From the NCBI RefSeq assembly GCF_014648855.1, contig NZ_BMRX01000020.1, positions 62,001 to 126,000 on the forward strand: a stretch of 64,000 bases of DNA. The letters run 5' to 3'. The position numbers were made by a program, and so were the translations under genes. Positions 24,080 through 32,115 of the stretch are shown piece by piece. The first letter of the stretch is position 1, and each line of letters starts with the position of its first letter. Source of the stretch: Streptomyces parvulus. Its GTDB lineage: Bacteria; Actinomycetota; Actinomycetes; Streptomycetales; Streptomycetaceae. The notes under the pieces are model-generated. The model was not told the DNA's origin. It worked only from the letters and a program-made list of their open reading frames with translations, and ran no database searches.

Positions 24080-25660
24080 TCAGGAGGGCGTGGTGAGCGC
24101 CGTGTCCACCTGGAGCAGCCGGGGCCCGTCCGTGTGCTCGGCGAGCGCGGCGCGCAGTTCCCCGGCGTCCTCGACGTGCCGGGCGGGGACGCCGTAGCCC
24201 TCGGCGACCCGGGTGAAGTCCAGCCCGGGGATGTCCAGTCCGGGGGCGTCCGGCACCCCGAGCAACCCGCCGAACCACCGCAGCGCCCCGTACGTGCCGT
24301 TGCGCAGCAGCACGACGGTCAGCGGGACCCGGTGCCGCGCCGCCGTCCACAGGGCGGTGATGCCGTAGTTGGCCGAGCCGTCGCCGACCACCGCCGCGAC
24401 CGGGCGGTCCGGGCGGCCCATCGCGACCCCCACCGCGCCCGGCAGGCCGAAGCCGAGCCCGCCGGCCGCCGGGAAGTAGTAGGAGCCCGGCCGCCGCAGG
24501 TCCATCTGCCGCCACCAGGCCGCGTTGGTCGACGTCGACTCGACGACGTACGCCGTGTCCCGGGGCAGTGCGTCGCGCAGCGCGGCGAAGACCTGCTCGG
24601 GGTGGAGGCCGGGGCCCTCGGCGGTGAGCGGTTCCGGCACCGGCCGGTAGGGGCCGGCCGGCCTCGCGGACGCGGGCGCCGACCGCAGGAGCAGGGCGAT
24701 CACGGCGGCGGGGTCGGCGACCAGCGCCTCGCCCACCGGAGCCCGCGCGGCGGCCGACGCGTCCGAGGTCACCTGGACCAGCCGGGTGCCCTCGGGCAGG
24801 TACCGGCCGGGGAGGTGCTCGTGGTAGCGGAAGACCGGGGCGCCCAGCACGAGTACGAGGTCGTGCCCCTCGAACGCCGCGCAGGCCGGGGCGATCCCGG
24901 CCGGCAGCACACCGCGGAACCGCGGGTGCCGGTTGGGGAAGGGCAGCCGGAACAGCGAGGGCGCCGCCCACACCGGGGCTTCCAGCCGCTCGGCCAGCCG
25001 CACCGCGTCGTCGAACAGCCCCTCGGCGTCGATGTCGCCGCCCAGCACGAGGACGGGGCGCCGGGCGGCGAAGACCCGCTCCACGAGCCGCCGGCCCTGC
25101 GCCTCGTCCGGCACGCCCGCCCGCTCGACCCGGCGGTCCAGCACGGCGGCCGCGTTCTCACCGGCCTCGGCCGACCAGTCGTCGTACGGCACGGAGAGAT
25201 ACGCCGGCCGCCGCTGGAGCCGCGCCTCGAAGACGGCCTGGGCGAGTGCGCGCGGCACGTCCTCGGCGCACGCCGGTTCCGCCGCCCAGCCGACCAGCGG
25301 CTTCATCAGCGCGGGCGCGTCGACGCTGGCCAGGTTGGCCTCCGGGCCGACGGCGGGCCTGACCTGCTGGCCGGCCAGCAGCACGAGCGGGGTGCGCGCG
25401 GACACCGCGTTGGTCAGCGCGCCCAGCGCGTTGCCGGAACCCGAGGCCGCGTGCAGGTTGACCAGGACCGGCCGGCCGCTCGCCTGCGCGAACCCGTCGG
25501 CCATGGCCACGACCGCGCCCTCGTGCAGACCGAGGACATAGCGGAAGCCCGCGGGCAGTCCGGCGAGGAACGGCAGCTCGTTGGAGCCCGGATTGCCGAA
25601 GACGGTGGTGAGCCCCTGGCGTTCCAGGAAAGCGTGGGCGACACGGCGCACGGAGGGCAC
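24080..25660 (-). CDS. mdlC: Benzoylformate decarboxylase (ThDP-dependent)
   Basis: The protein is 526 residues from a GTG, close to the 528 of the Pseudomonas enzyme. The catalytic residues fall at the same numbers: Ser26 (FGNPGSNELPF), Glu47 (LGLHEGAVV) and His70 (NLHAASGSGN); the second active-site His is in APVFRYHEH. The ThDP motif is VGDGSANYGITALWTAA. It converts benzoylformate to benzaldehyde and CO2. AAAGGA precedes the GTG. It leads the operon decarboxylase-dehydrogenase-transporter, with a LysR gene diverging. Mandelate racemase and dehydrogenase are not in the window. Confidence 0.94.
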   Translation of the reverse strand: MPSVRRVAHAFLERQGLTTVFGNPGSNELPFLAGLPAGFRYVLGLHEGAVVAMADGFAQASGRPVLVNLHAASGSGNALGALTNAVSARTPLVLLAGQQVRPAVGPEANLASVDAPALMKPLVGWAAEPACAEDVPRALAQAVFEARLQRRPAYLSVPYDDWSAEAGENAAAVLDRRVERAGVPDEAQGRRLVERVFAARRPVLVLGGDIDAEGLFDDAVRLAERLEAPVWAAPSLFRLPFPNRHPRFRGVLPAGIAPACAAFEGHDLVLVLGAPVFRYHEHLPGRYLPEGTRLVQVTSDASAAARAPVGEALVADPAAVIALLLRSAPASARPAGPYRPVPEPLTAEGPGLHPEQVFAALRDALPRDTAYVVESTSTNAAWWRQMDLRRPGSYYFPAAGGLGFGLPGAVGVAMGRPDRPVAAVVGDGSANYGITALWTAARHRVPLTVVLLRNGTYGALRWFGGLLGVPDAPGLDIPGLDFTRVAEGYGVPARHVEDAGELRAALAEHTDGPRLLQVDTALTTPS

Positions 25661-25709
25661 GGGCGGTCCTTTCGACGTGACGTCCGACACGCTAGGCACC
25701 CCGCGACAT

Positions 25710-25735
25710 GGGCACCAATAGATGTTTCGGTGCCC
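25710..25735. promoter_or_regulatory. Inverted repeat between mdlC and the divergent LysR gene
   Basis: The perfect 7-bp arms GGGCACC (25710-25716) and GGTGCCC (25729-25735) are 12 bp apart, 50 bp upstream of the decarboxylase GTG and 19 bp upstream of the LysR ATG. The placement fits a LysR-type operator controlling both directions. Confidence 0.6.
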
Positions 25736-25754
25736 CGATATAGAGTCCGTCGAT

Positions 25755-26690
25755 ATGGGCACCTTCGACCTCAACCTCGCCCGGGTCTTCGTGCTGCTCT
25801 ACGAGACCGGCAGCGTCACCGCCACGGCCGAGACCCTGCACGTCACGCAGCCCACCGTCAGCTACAGCCTGGGCAAGCTCCGACGGCACTTCGACGACGA
25901 GCTGTTCCGCCGCAACGGGCGCGGACTGACCCCCACGGCCGGCGCCCGGCGCCTGTACGAACCGCTGCAGCGCGCCCTGGGGGAGATCGACGGGACCGTG
26001 CGGCAGGGCCACGTCTTCGACCCCGCGACGATGTCCGGGCGCTTCACGATCGCACTGTCCGACCTCGGCGAGGCGACGCTGCTGCCGAGGCTCCTCGCCG
26101 CCGCCCGCGAGCGCGCCCCCGGGGTGTCGTTCACCGTCCGCCCCTTCGACGTGGAGGACGCCGAGAGCCAGCTGCGCCGCGGCGACCTCGACGCGTTCGT
26201 GGCCACCCCGGTCATCACCTCGCACCTGACCGTGCGGGTGCCGCTCTTCCGGGAGCGCTACGTCCTGATGGTCGCCGCGGACCATCCGCGCATCCGGGGC
26301 GACGCGGCCTCACTGGCGGACCTCGCGGCCGAGCACCACGCGACGGTCTTCGGGCCGAGCGGTCACGTCGCGCCGCGCGCCGTACTGGCCGCCCACGGAC
26401 TGCTGGAGCGCGTCGCCGTGGACGCCACCCGTTTCTCGATGCTGCCCTACCTGCTGGAGAAGACCGATCTCGTCGCCATCGTCCCCGAGTTCGTGGGCGA
26501 GGTCTTCACCGCCTCGCACCGGGTGCGCCTGGTCCGCCTGCCGTTCGAGACCGAGCCGATCGAGATCGCGCTGTACGCGCGGCACGAGTCCTCGCGCACC
26601 CCCGCGCAGCGCTGGCTCGTCCGGTTCATGGCGCAGGTGCTGGGCGAACAGGTGAGCCCCGCCCAACTGCCCCCGACCGCCGCCCGCTGA
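25755..26690 (+). CDS. LysR-family regulator of the benzoylformate operon
   Basis: The protein is 311 residues beginning MGTFDLNLARVFVLLYETGSVTATAETLHVTQPTVSYSLGKLRRHFDDELFRRNGRGLTPT, a NodD/NahR-like LysR N-terminus. The effector domain follows (ATLLPRLLAAARERAPGVSFTVRPFD ... VATPVITSHLTVRVPLFRERYVLMV). It diverges from mdlC across an inverted repeat and probably activates that operon in response to an aromatic acid. The alternative upstream start at 25722 would overlap the operator and is less likely. Confidence 0.88.
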   Translation: MGTFDLNLARVFVLLYETGSVTATAETLHVTQPTVSYSLGKLRRHFDDELFRRNGRGLTPTAGARRLYEPLQRALGEIDGTVRQGHVFDPATMSGRFTIALSDLGEATLLPRLLAAARERAPGVSFTVRPFDVEDAESQLRRGDLDAFVATPVITSHLTVRVPLFRERYVLMVAADHPRIRGDAASLADLAAEHHATVFGPSGHVAPRAVLAAHGLLERVAVDATRFSMLPYLLEKTDLVAIVPEFVGEVFTASHRVRLVRLPFETEPIEIALYARHESSRTPAQRWLVRFMAQVLGEQVSPAQLPPTAAR

Positions 26691-26744
26691 CCCCCGGCAC
26701 CTTGTGAACTACGTGTGTTTGCGGTCGCGGTGAGGGGCAATGCG

Positions 26745-27179
26745 GTGTCCATGAGCGATCCGAACAAGGACACGAACAAGAAGCCGACCACTACGCGGAC
26801 CGCCGAGGCCAAGGCCGAGAGCGCCGCCAAGAAGGCGACCGCCCCCGCCTCCCGGGCGACACGGGCCGCCGCGGACAAGGCGGGTGACGCGACGTCGGCC
26901 GCCAAGGCCGGCGCCCAGCGTTCCGCCCAGGCCGCGAACGGCGCCGTGCAGACGGCGGCCAAGGGTGTCGAGGCGGGCCGTCAGGCCGTCATCACCACCT
27001 CGGGCCACGTCGTCGCCGGGGCGAAGACCGCCTGGACGGTCATCGCCCACCGCAAGCTCGTCGCCGCGGGCGTCGGTGCCGGCATCACCGCCCTCAGCGC
27101 GGCGTCGTACGCGGTGGGCCGGCGGTCGGGCCACCGCGCGCAGGGGCCCCTCACCCGCATGACCGGGGGCCGGATCTGA
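26745..27179 (+). CDS. Ala/Lys-rich protein with one C-terminal membrane helix
   Basis: The protein is about 144 residues. The first 90 are Ala, Lys and Thr rich (KKPTTTRTAEAKAESAAKKATAPASRATRAAADKAG), resembling histone H1-like or stress-protein tails and probably helical. Near the C-terminus is one hydrophobic segment (KLVAAGVGAGITALSAASYAVG) followed by a basic tail. The GTG at 26745 has GAGGGG at a good distance; the ATG at 26751 is the alternative. It has no known catalytic motif. It could bind nucleic acid or membrane; this is inference only. Confidence 0.65.
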   Translation: MSMSDPNKDTNKKPTTTRTAEAKAESAAKKATAPASRATRAAADKAGDATSAAKAGAQRSAQAANGAVQTAAKGVEAGRQAVITTSGHVVAGAKTAWTVIAHRKLVAAGVGAGITALSAASYAVGRRSGHRAQGPLTRMTGGRI

Positions 27180-27282
27180 CGCCGTTACCGGCCGGCCCCG
27201 GCCGGAAGGCGCAGCGCCGCTCCCCGGACAGGGGAAGATGGGACCGCGAGCGAAGTCCCGACCGACGCGGAGGAGTGGGCGC

Positions 27283-28923
27283 ATGCAGCACGACCGAGCC
27301 GGGAAGCCGGCCGGCCCCGAGGACCTGATCGACACAGCCCGGCTGGTGACGGCGTACTACGCCCTGCACCCGGACCCGTCGGAGCCCGCCCAGCGCGTGG
27401 CCTTCGGCACGTCCGGGCACCGGGGGTCGTCCCTCGCGACGGCGTTCAACGAGGACCACATCGCCGCCACCAGCCAGGCCATCTGCGAGTACCGCTCCGC
27501 ACAGGGCACCGACGGCCCGCTCTTCCTGGGCGCCGACACCCACGCCCTGTCCGAGCCCGCCAGGGTCACCGCGCTGGAGGTGTTCGCCGCCAACGACGTC
27601 ACCGTCCTCATCGACACCGGCGACGGCTACACGCCCACCCCCGCGGTGTCGCACGCCATCCTCACCCACAACCGGGGCCGCGACTCGGGCCTCGCGGACG
27701 GCGTGGTCGTCACCCCCTCGCACAACCCGCCCGCCGACGGCGGCTTCAAGTACAACCCCCCGAACGGCGGACCGGCCGGTTCGGACGCCACCTCCTGGAT
27801 CCAGGACCGGGCCAACGAGATCATCGCGGCCGGCCTGAAGGACGTCCGGCGCATCCCCTACGCGCGTGCGCTCGCCGCCCCGGGAACGGGGCGCTACGAC
27901 TTCCTCGACCGCTACGTCTCGGACCTGCCGTCCGTCCTCGACCTGGACGCGATCCGCTCGGCCGGCGTACGCATCGGCGCCGACCCGCTGGGCGGCGCCT
28001 CCGTCGCGTACTGGGGACGCATCGCCGAACACCACCGCCTCGACCTGACCGTGGTCAATCCGCTGACCGACCCGACCTGGCGGTTCATGACGCTGGACTG
28101 GGACGGCAAGATCCGGATGGACTGCTCGTCGCCCCACGCGATGGCCTCCCTCATCGAGCGGCGCGACCGCTTCGCCATCTCCACCGGCAACGACGCCGAC
28201 GCCGACCGGCACGGCATCGTCACGCCCGACGGCGGCCTGATGAACCCCAACCACTACCTCGCGACCGCCATCGCCTACCTCTACGCCCACCGCACCGACT
28301 GGCCCGCCGGCGCGGGAGTGGGCAAGACGCTGGTCTCCTCCGGCATGATCGACCGGGTCGCCGGCGACCTCGGCCGGCGGCTCGTCGAGGTCCCGGTGGG
28401 CTTCAAGTGGTTCGTCGACGGGCTCCTCGACGGCTCGCTCGGCTTCGGCGGCGAGGAGTCCGCGGGGGCGTCCTTCCTGCGCCGGGACGGCTCCGTGTGG
28501 ACCACCGACAAGGACGGCATCATCCTGGCCCTGCTCGCCTCCGAGATCACCGCCGTCACCGGCCGCAGCCCCTCCGAGCACTACGCCGCGCTCACCGGCC
28601 GCTTCGGCGAGCCCGCCTACGCCCGCATCGACGCCCCCGCCACCCGCGAGGAGAAGGCCCGGCTGGCCAGGCTGTCCCCGGCCGAGGTCACCGCCGACAC
28701 CCTCGCCGGGGAGCCGGTGACCGCCGTCCTCACCGAGGCACCGGGCAACGGCGCGCCGATCGGAGGCATCAAGGTCACCACCGAGAACGCGTGGTTCGCG
28801 GCCCGCCCCTCCGGCACCGAGGACGTCTACAAGATCTACGGGGAGTCCTTCCTCGGCGCCGACCACCTCCGGCAGGTGCAGGACGAGGCCAAACTCGTCG
28901 TGCTCGGCGCTCTGGGCGGCTGA
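27283..28923 (+). CDS. pgm: Phosphoglucomutase (alpha-D-glucose phosphate-specific)
   Basis: The protein is 546 residues, the same as E. coli Pgm. The phosphoserine loop is T-P-S146-H-N-P-P, at the same residue number as the E. coli enzyme; the Mg2+ loop is D-A-D-A-D-R-H, the sugar-binding loop G-G-E-E-S-A-G, and the phosphate-binding loop R-P-S-G-T-E-D. It interconverts glucose-1-phosphate and glucose-6-phosphate in glycogen, trehalose and cell-wall sugar metabolism. The ATG at 27283 is chosen because GGAGG is in place and the length matches. It is a monocistronic unit closed by a strong hairpin. Confidence 0.96.
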   Translation: MQHDRAGKPAGPEDLIDTARLVTAYYALHPDPSEPAQRVAFGTSGHRGSSLATAFNEDHIAATSQAICEYRSAQGTDGPLFLGADTHALSEPARVTALEVFAANDVTVLIDTGDGYTPTPAVSHAILTHNRGRDSGLADGVVVTPSHNPPADGGFKYNPPNGGPAGSDATSWIQDRANEIIAAGLKDVRRIPYARALAAPGTGRYDFLDRYVSDLPSVLDLDAIRSAGVRIGADPLGGASVAYWGRIAEHHRLDLTVVNPLTDPTWRFMTLDWDGKIRMDCSSPHAMASLIERRDRFAISTGNDADADRHGIVTPDGGLMNPNHYLATAIAYLYAHRTDWPAGAGVGKTLVSSGMIDRVAGDLGRRLVEVPVGFKWFVDGLLDGSLGFGGEESAGASFLRRDGSVWTTDKDGIILALLASEITAVTGRSPSEHYAALTGRFGEPAYARIDAPATREEKARLARLSPAEVTADTLAGEPVTAVLTEAPGNGAPIGGIKVTTENAWFAARPSGTEDVYKIYGESFLGADHLRQVQDEAKLVVLGALGG

Positions 28924-28939
28924 GACCACCGCGCCCGTC

Positions 28940-28964
28940 GGGCCGGCCGGGCTACGGCCGGCCC
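28940..28964. terminator. Terminator hairpin between pgm and the convergent LysR gene
   Basis: The 10-base arms GGGCCGGCCG (28940-28949) and CGGCCGGCCC (28955-28964) enclose five bases that include part of the LysR stop codon. It lies 17 bp past the pgm stop. Confidence 0.7.
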
Positions 28965-29932
28965 GGGGCGCCCTCGCGGCCCGGCGCCCCGCGGCGCAGC
29001 GCCCAGTCCGGCGCCCAGACCTCCGCCCCGCCCCGCTCCGGTGGCCGCGCGGCGAGGTGGGCGTCCAGCGCCGCCAGCCCCGGATGGGCGTTGTCCGCGT
29101 GCCGCAGCAGGGAGTGCGGATAGACCGGCACCGGATCGAGCACCGGGACGCGCCGCAGGTCGTGGCCGGACGGCCAGACCAGGGGCGTGTGCTCACTGAG
29201 GAAGGTCGACACCGTCGAGGACTCGGCGATGGTGTCCAGCAGCGCCTCGACACCGAAGTTCGGGCCGATCGCGTCCACCGTGAAGCCGAACGCGGCGGCG
29301 AAGGCGTCGTAGTAGGCCGACCACTCCGCGCCGGGCACGTTGCCGGGCATCCAGACCCGCTGCCCGGCCAGCTGCTCCGGCCGCACCGCACGCGCCCGCG
29401 CGAACGGGTGGGCGGGCCCCGTGCACAGCTGGAGCGGCTCGTCGAACACCGGCGTCGCCCCGATGCCGTCGGGCAGCCGCAGGTTCGGCATGGTGACACA
29501 GCGGAACGACGCGTCGATGGCGCCGGAGCCGAGGGCCGCGAGGGCCGCGTGCACGTCGGGCAGGGCGACCACGTCCAGGTCGACGTCGGGACGGGCGCGG
29601 TGGAAGTCGCGCAGCAGACCGGCCGTCGCCGCCCGCCTGCCGATCACGTCCACCCGCAGCGGCCGCCGCCCCGGCCGCACCGAGGCCACGGCCCGCTCCT
29701 CGGCCTCCAGCAGCGCACGGGCGTGCGGCAGGAACGCCTGACCGTCGATGGTGAGCCGGCCGCCGCGCGCGGTCCGGGTGAACAAGGTCACGGCGAGTTC
29801 CCTCTCCAGCGCGGCGACCCGCTTGGACACGGCCTGCTGGGTCACGCCCAGCAGGGCGGCGGCGACCTGGAACTGCCCCGCCTCCGCGACGGCGACGAAG
29901 GTGCGTACGGCGCTGAGATCCACGACCGCCAT
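28952..29932 (-). CDS. LysR-family transcriptional regulator
   Basis: The protein is 326 residues. The N-terminus MAVVDLSAVRTFVAVAEAGQFQVAAALLGVTQQAVSKRVAALERELAVTLFTRTARGGRLT is a clear LysR DNA-binding domain; a two-lobe effector domain occupies the rest, ending in a Pro/Gly-rich tail. It is divergent from the HATPase gene at 30045 (112 bp gap), and no metabolic gene is adjacent on its own strand, so the regulon is not deducible. Confidence 0.87.
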   Translation of the reverse strand: MAVVDLSAVRTFVAVAEAGQFQVAAALLGVTQQAVSKRVAALERELAVTLFTRTARGGRLTIDGQAFLPHARALLEAEERAVASVRPGRRPLRVDVIGRRAATAGLLRDFHRARPDVDLDVVALPDVHAALAALGSGAIDASFRCVTMPNLRLPDGIGATPVFDEPLQLCTGPAHPFARARAVRPEQLAGQRVWMPGNVPGAEWSAYYDAFAAAFGFTVDAIGPNFGVEALLDTIAESSTVSTFLSEHTPLVWPSGHDLRRVPVLDPVPVYPHSLLRHADNAHPGLAALDAHLAARPPERGGAEVWAPDWALRRGAPGREGAPGRP

Positions 29933-30044
29933 CGTACGAGCCGGGGCACCGCCCACCTGTGGTCGTAGCGGTGGGTGATGTTTCGCGGATTCGTGGGTAG
30001 ACGGGCTGGCGTAGCGGTCAAGGCTCAGAAAGAGGGCGGATCGG

Positions 30045-30482
30045 ATGGACGGGGCTGCCCGGCACGAGGACAGGCTGAACGAGGCGGTCAAGGTATCGGC
30101 GGAGTACGAGGGCATTCCGGGTGACATCGCCCGGGGACGCGAGCTGGCCAGGAAGTTTCTCGCCGGAGTGCGCGAGCAGGGCCGTACCGTGTCCGACCGC
30201 GCGTCCGACCTGCTGCAGCTGGTGGTCAGCGAGCTGCTGACGAACGCCTGCAAGTACGCGCCCGGCCCCTCGCTGGTCGACCTGGAGCTGACCGACGGTT
30301 TCGTGGAGGTCACCGTGTGGGACAGCGAGCCGGTGCTGCCCGTGGCCGAGGCCACGGACCCTGCGCGCGTCGGGCGGCACGGGCTGGAGATCGTCATGGC
30401 CGTGTGCCACAGCTTCGAGGTGCACCGCGAGCCGGTCGGCAAGCGCATGAGGGCCGCGGTGATGCTCGCCGACGCGGGCTGA
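30045..30482 (+). CDS. HATPase-domain anti-sigma-like regulatory protein
   Basis: The protein is 145 residues consisting of one GHKL ATPase domain: N-box VVSELLTNACKYAPG, G1-like VTVWDSEP and G2-like GRHGLEIVMAVCHSFEV. This is the RsbW/SpoIIAB-like single-domain family that is abundant in Streptomyces, usually binding a sigma factor or anti-anti-sigma factor. No partner is adjacent. The nearest STAS-like protein in the window is at 16926. Confidence 0.85.
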   Translation: MDGAARHEDRLNEAVKVSAEYEGIPGDIARGRELARKFLAGVREQGRTVSDRASDLLQLVVSELLTNACKYAPGPSLVDLELTDGFVEVTVWDSEPVLPVAEATDPARVGRHGLEIVMAVCHSFEVHREPVGKRMRAAVMLADAG

Positions 30483-30749
30483 CGACACCCCCGCCCGCCC
30501 CTCCTGAGTCCTCGGGGGAGTAGTCCTCGCGGGTGACGTCGCGTCAACGCCACCCCCGCCACCGGCAACTCGCCTTCTTCCAGGCGCTCTTGGGACGCCC
30601 GGAGGGCCGCCGGGCACACCTGCGCGTTCACCCGCCTGAGCGCTCCCAGTGGTGCGGGACCCACGCCTGGCTGACGGTGATTCACGTCGGGGCCGGGTCA
30701 CCCAGCTGACGAAGCACCAGCTGCCCGGCCGTGACGGAAGGAATCTCAG

Positions 30750-31190
30750 ATGCGTTCTGCTCGCATGCTCCTGACGACCGCCGCGGCCTCCGCCGTGATC
30801 GTCCTCGGCGCTCCGGCCGCCTTCGCCTCCGGCGGCGGCTGGGACCACGACGACTCTTCCTACAGCAAGGAGCACGACAACGGAAGCAAGCACGACGAGC
30901 CGCGCGGCGGAATGCACACTGGCGGCGGCGCGCTGACCGCCGTGAGCGAGGGCGACTGGGACGGCGGCGGCCGCGAGTCCAAGCAGGGCGGCGGCGAGAC
31001 GTACCAGCAGGACGAGGGCGAGAAGAGCTGGGGCGGCGGCGAGCACGAGAAGCCGCGCGGCGGCATGCACACCGGTGGCGGCGGCCTCGACACGCCGACC
31101 ACCACCGCGGGCGGGCTCGCCGTCCTGGCGGTCGCCGGCACCGGCCTGTACGCCGTCCGACGCAAGAAGTCGGCCAACGGGCTGGCCTGA
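30750..31190 (+). CDS. Secreted Gly/His-rich protein with C-terminal membrane anchor, next to sortase
   Basis: The protein is 146 residues. A signal peptide (MRSARMLLTTAAASAVIVLGAPAAFA) is followed by a Gly/Asp/His/Glu-rich region containing P-R-G-G-M-H-T-G-G-G twice (residues 51-60 and 102-111). The C-terminus ends in a hydrophobic helix GGLAVLAVAGTGLYAV and the basic RRKKS, like a cell-wall sorting signal, but neither LPxTG nor LAxTG precedes it; the region reads LDTPTTTAG. A class F sortase follows 114 bp downstream, so this is a candidate substrate. The function is unknown. Confidence 0.75.
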   Translation: MRSARMLLTTAAASAVIVLGAPAAFASGGGWDHDDSSYSKEHDNGSKHDEPRGGMHTGGGALTAVSEGDWDGGGRESKQGGGETYQQDEGEKSWGGGEHEKPRGGMHTGGGGLDTPTTTAGGLAVLAVAGTGLYAVRRKKSANGLA

Positions 31191-31210
31191 GCCGTGCCGG
31201 GCGCGATAGC

Positions 31211-31248
31211 AGCCGGGCCGCCACCAGGAACTCCGTGGCGGCCCGGCT
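31211..31248 (+). terminator. Strong hairpin between the surface protein and sortase genes
   Basis: The 14-base perfect arms AGCCGGGCCGCCAC (31211-31224) and GTGGCGGCCCGGCT (31235-31248) have a 10-nt loop. It could terminate or attenuate transcription between the two genes, giving more substrate than enzyme. Confidence 0.7.
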
Positions 31249-31303
31249 CGCTGTCCCCCTCCGTGTCCCGCTCCGCCGCCGTGCCCTACCGAGGTGGTCC
31301 TCG

Positions 31304-31981
31304 ATGACAGTCCCCCCGCCCGCCCCCGCCGACGACGACCAGACGCCGGCCGCCCCGGGGTCCCGCAACGGCCTGATGGTGCTGTGCGCCGTCGCCCTGC
31401 TGGTCCTCGCCGTCAGCCTGGTCGGCGGCAACGACACGTCGGCCGACTCCTCGCGCCCCCCGCTGCCCGCCCAGCCCGGCACCTCGGCGCCGCCCGCCAC
31501 CGGGTCCGCCGCCCCGGCGGGACCGGTCCTGCCGCGCTCGAAGCCGGTGCGGCTGCTGATCCCGGAGATCTCCGTCGACGCGCCCTTCACCGACCTCGCC
31601 ATCGGCGCCAACGGACAGCTCCAGCCGCCGCCGGCCGCCGACACCAACCTCGTCGGCTGGTACGCCAAGGGCGTCAGCCCCGGCGAGCGGGGCACCTCGA
31701 TCATCGCCGGGCACGTGGACACCAAGACCGCCGCCGCCGTCTTCGCCCGCCTGGGCGAGCTGGACGAGGGGGACGTCTTCCACGTGCGGCGCGCCGACGG
31801 ACGCCGGGCGACCTTCACCGTCGACGGGGTGGAGACCTTCGCCAAGGACGAGTTCCCCAGCAAGCGCGTCTACGGGGACACCAGCCGGCCCGAAGTACGG
31901 CTCATCACCTGCGCGGGCGACTACGACCGCAAGGCCAAGGACTACACGGACAACCTGGTCGTCTTCGCCCACCTCACCTGA
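31304..31981 (+). CDS. Class F sortase
   Basis: The protein is 225 residues. A single N-terminal membrane helix (NGLMVLCAVALLVLAVSLVGG) and a Pro/Ser/Ala linker precede the sortase domain (SKPVRLLIPEISVDAPFTDLAIG). The catalytic His is in IIAGHVDTKT and Cys in LITCAGDYD. Class F sortases are actinobacterial and their substrates are mostly unknown. At the place where many sortases have the third catalytic residue, Arg in a Y-R-D-N-type motif, the sequence is Y-T-D-N. It lies after the anchored repeat protein, a likely client. Confidence 0.9.
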   Translation: MTVPPPAPADDDQTPAAPGSRNGLMVLCAVALLVLAVSLVGGNDTSADSSRPPLPAQPGTSAPPATGSAAPAGPVLPRSKPVRLLIPEISVDAPFTDLAIGANGQLQPPPAADTNLVGWYAKGVSPGERGTSIIAGHVDTKTAAAVFARLGELDEGDVFHVRRADGRRATFTVDGVETFAKDEFPSKRVYGDTSRPEVRLITCAGDYDRKAKDYTDNLVVFAHLT

Positions 31982-32115
31982 GCCCGCGCGGTCGTCACCC
32001 GCGCAGTGCACACGGGTCGCGCGCCGCCGGGGCCCGGCAGAGGATCGAGGAACGCCGGCGCCGCAGCACCGCGGGCGACGTTCCGTTCCGCCTCCGCGAA
32101 GGAGATGTGCGCAGG

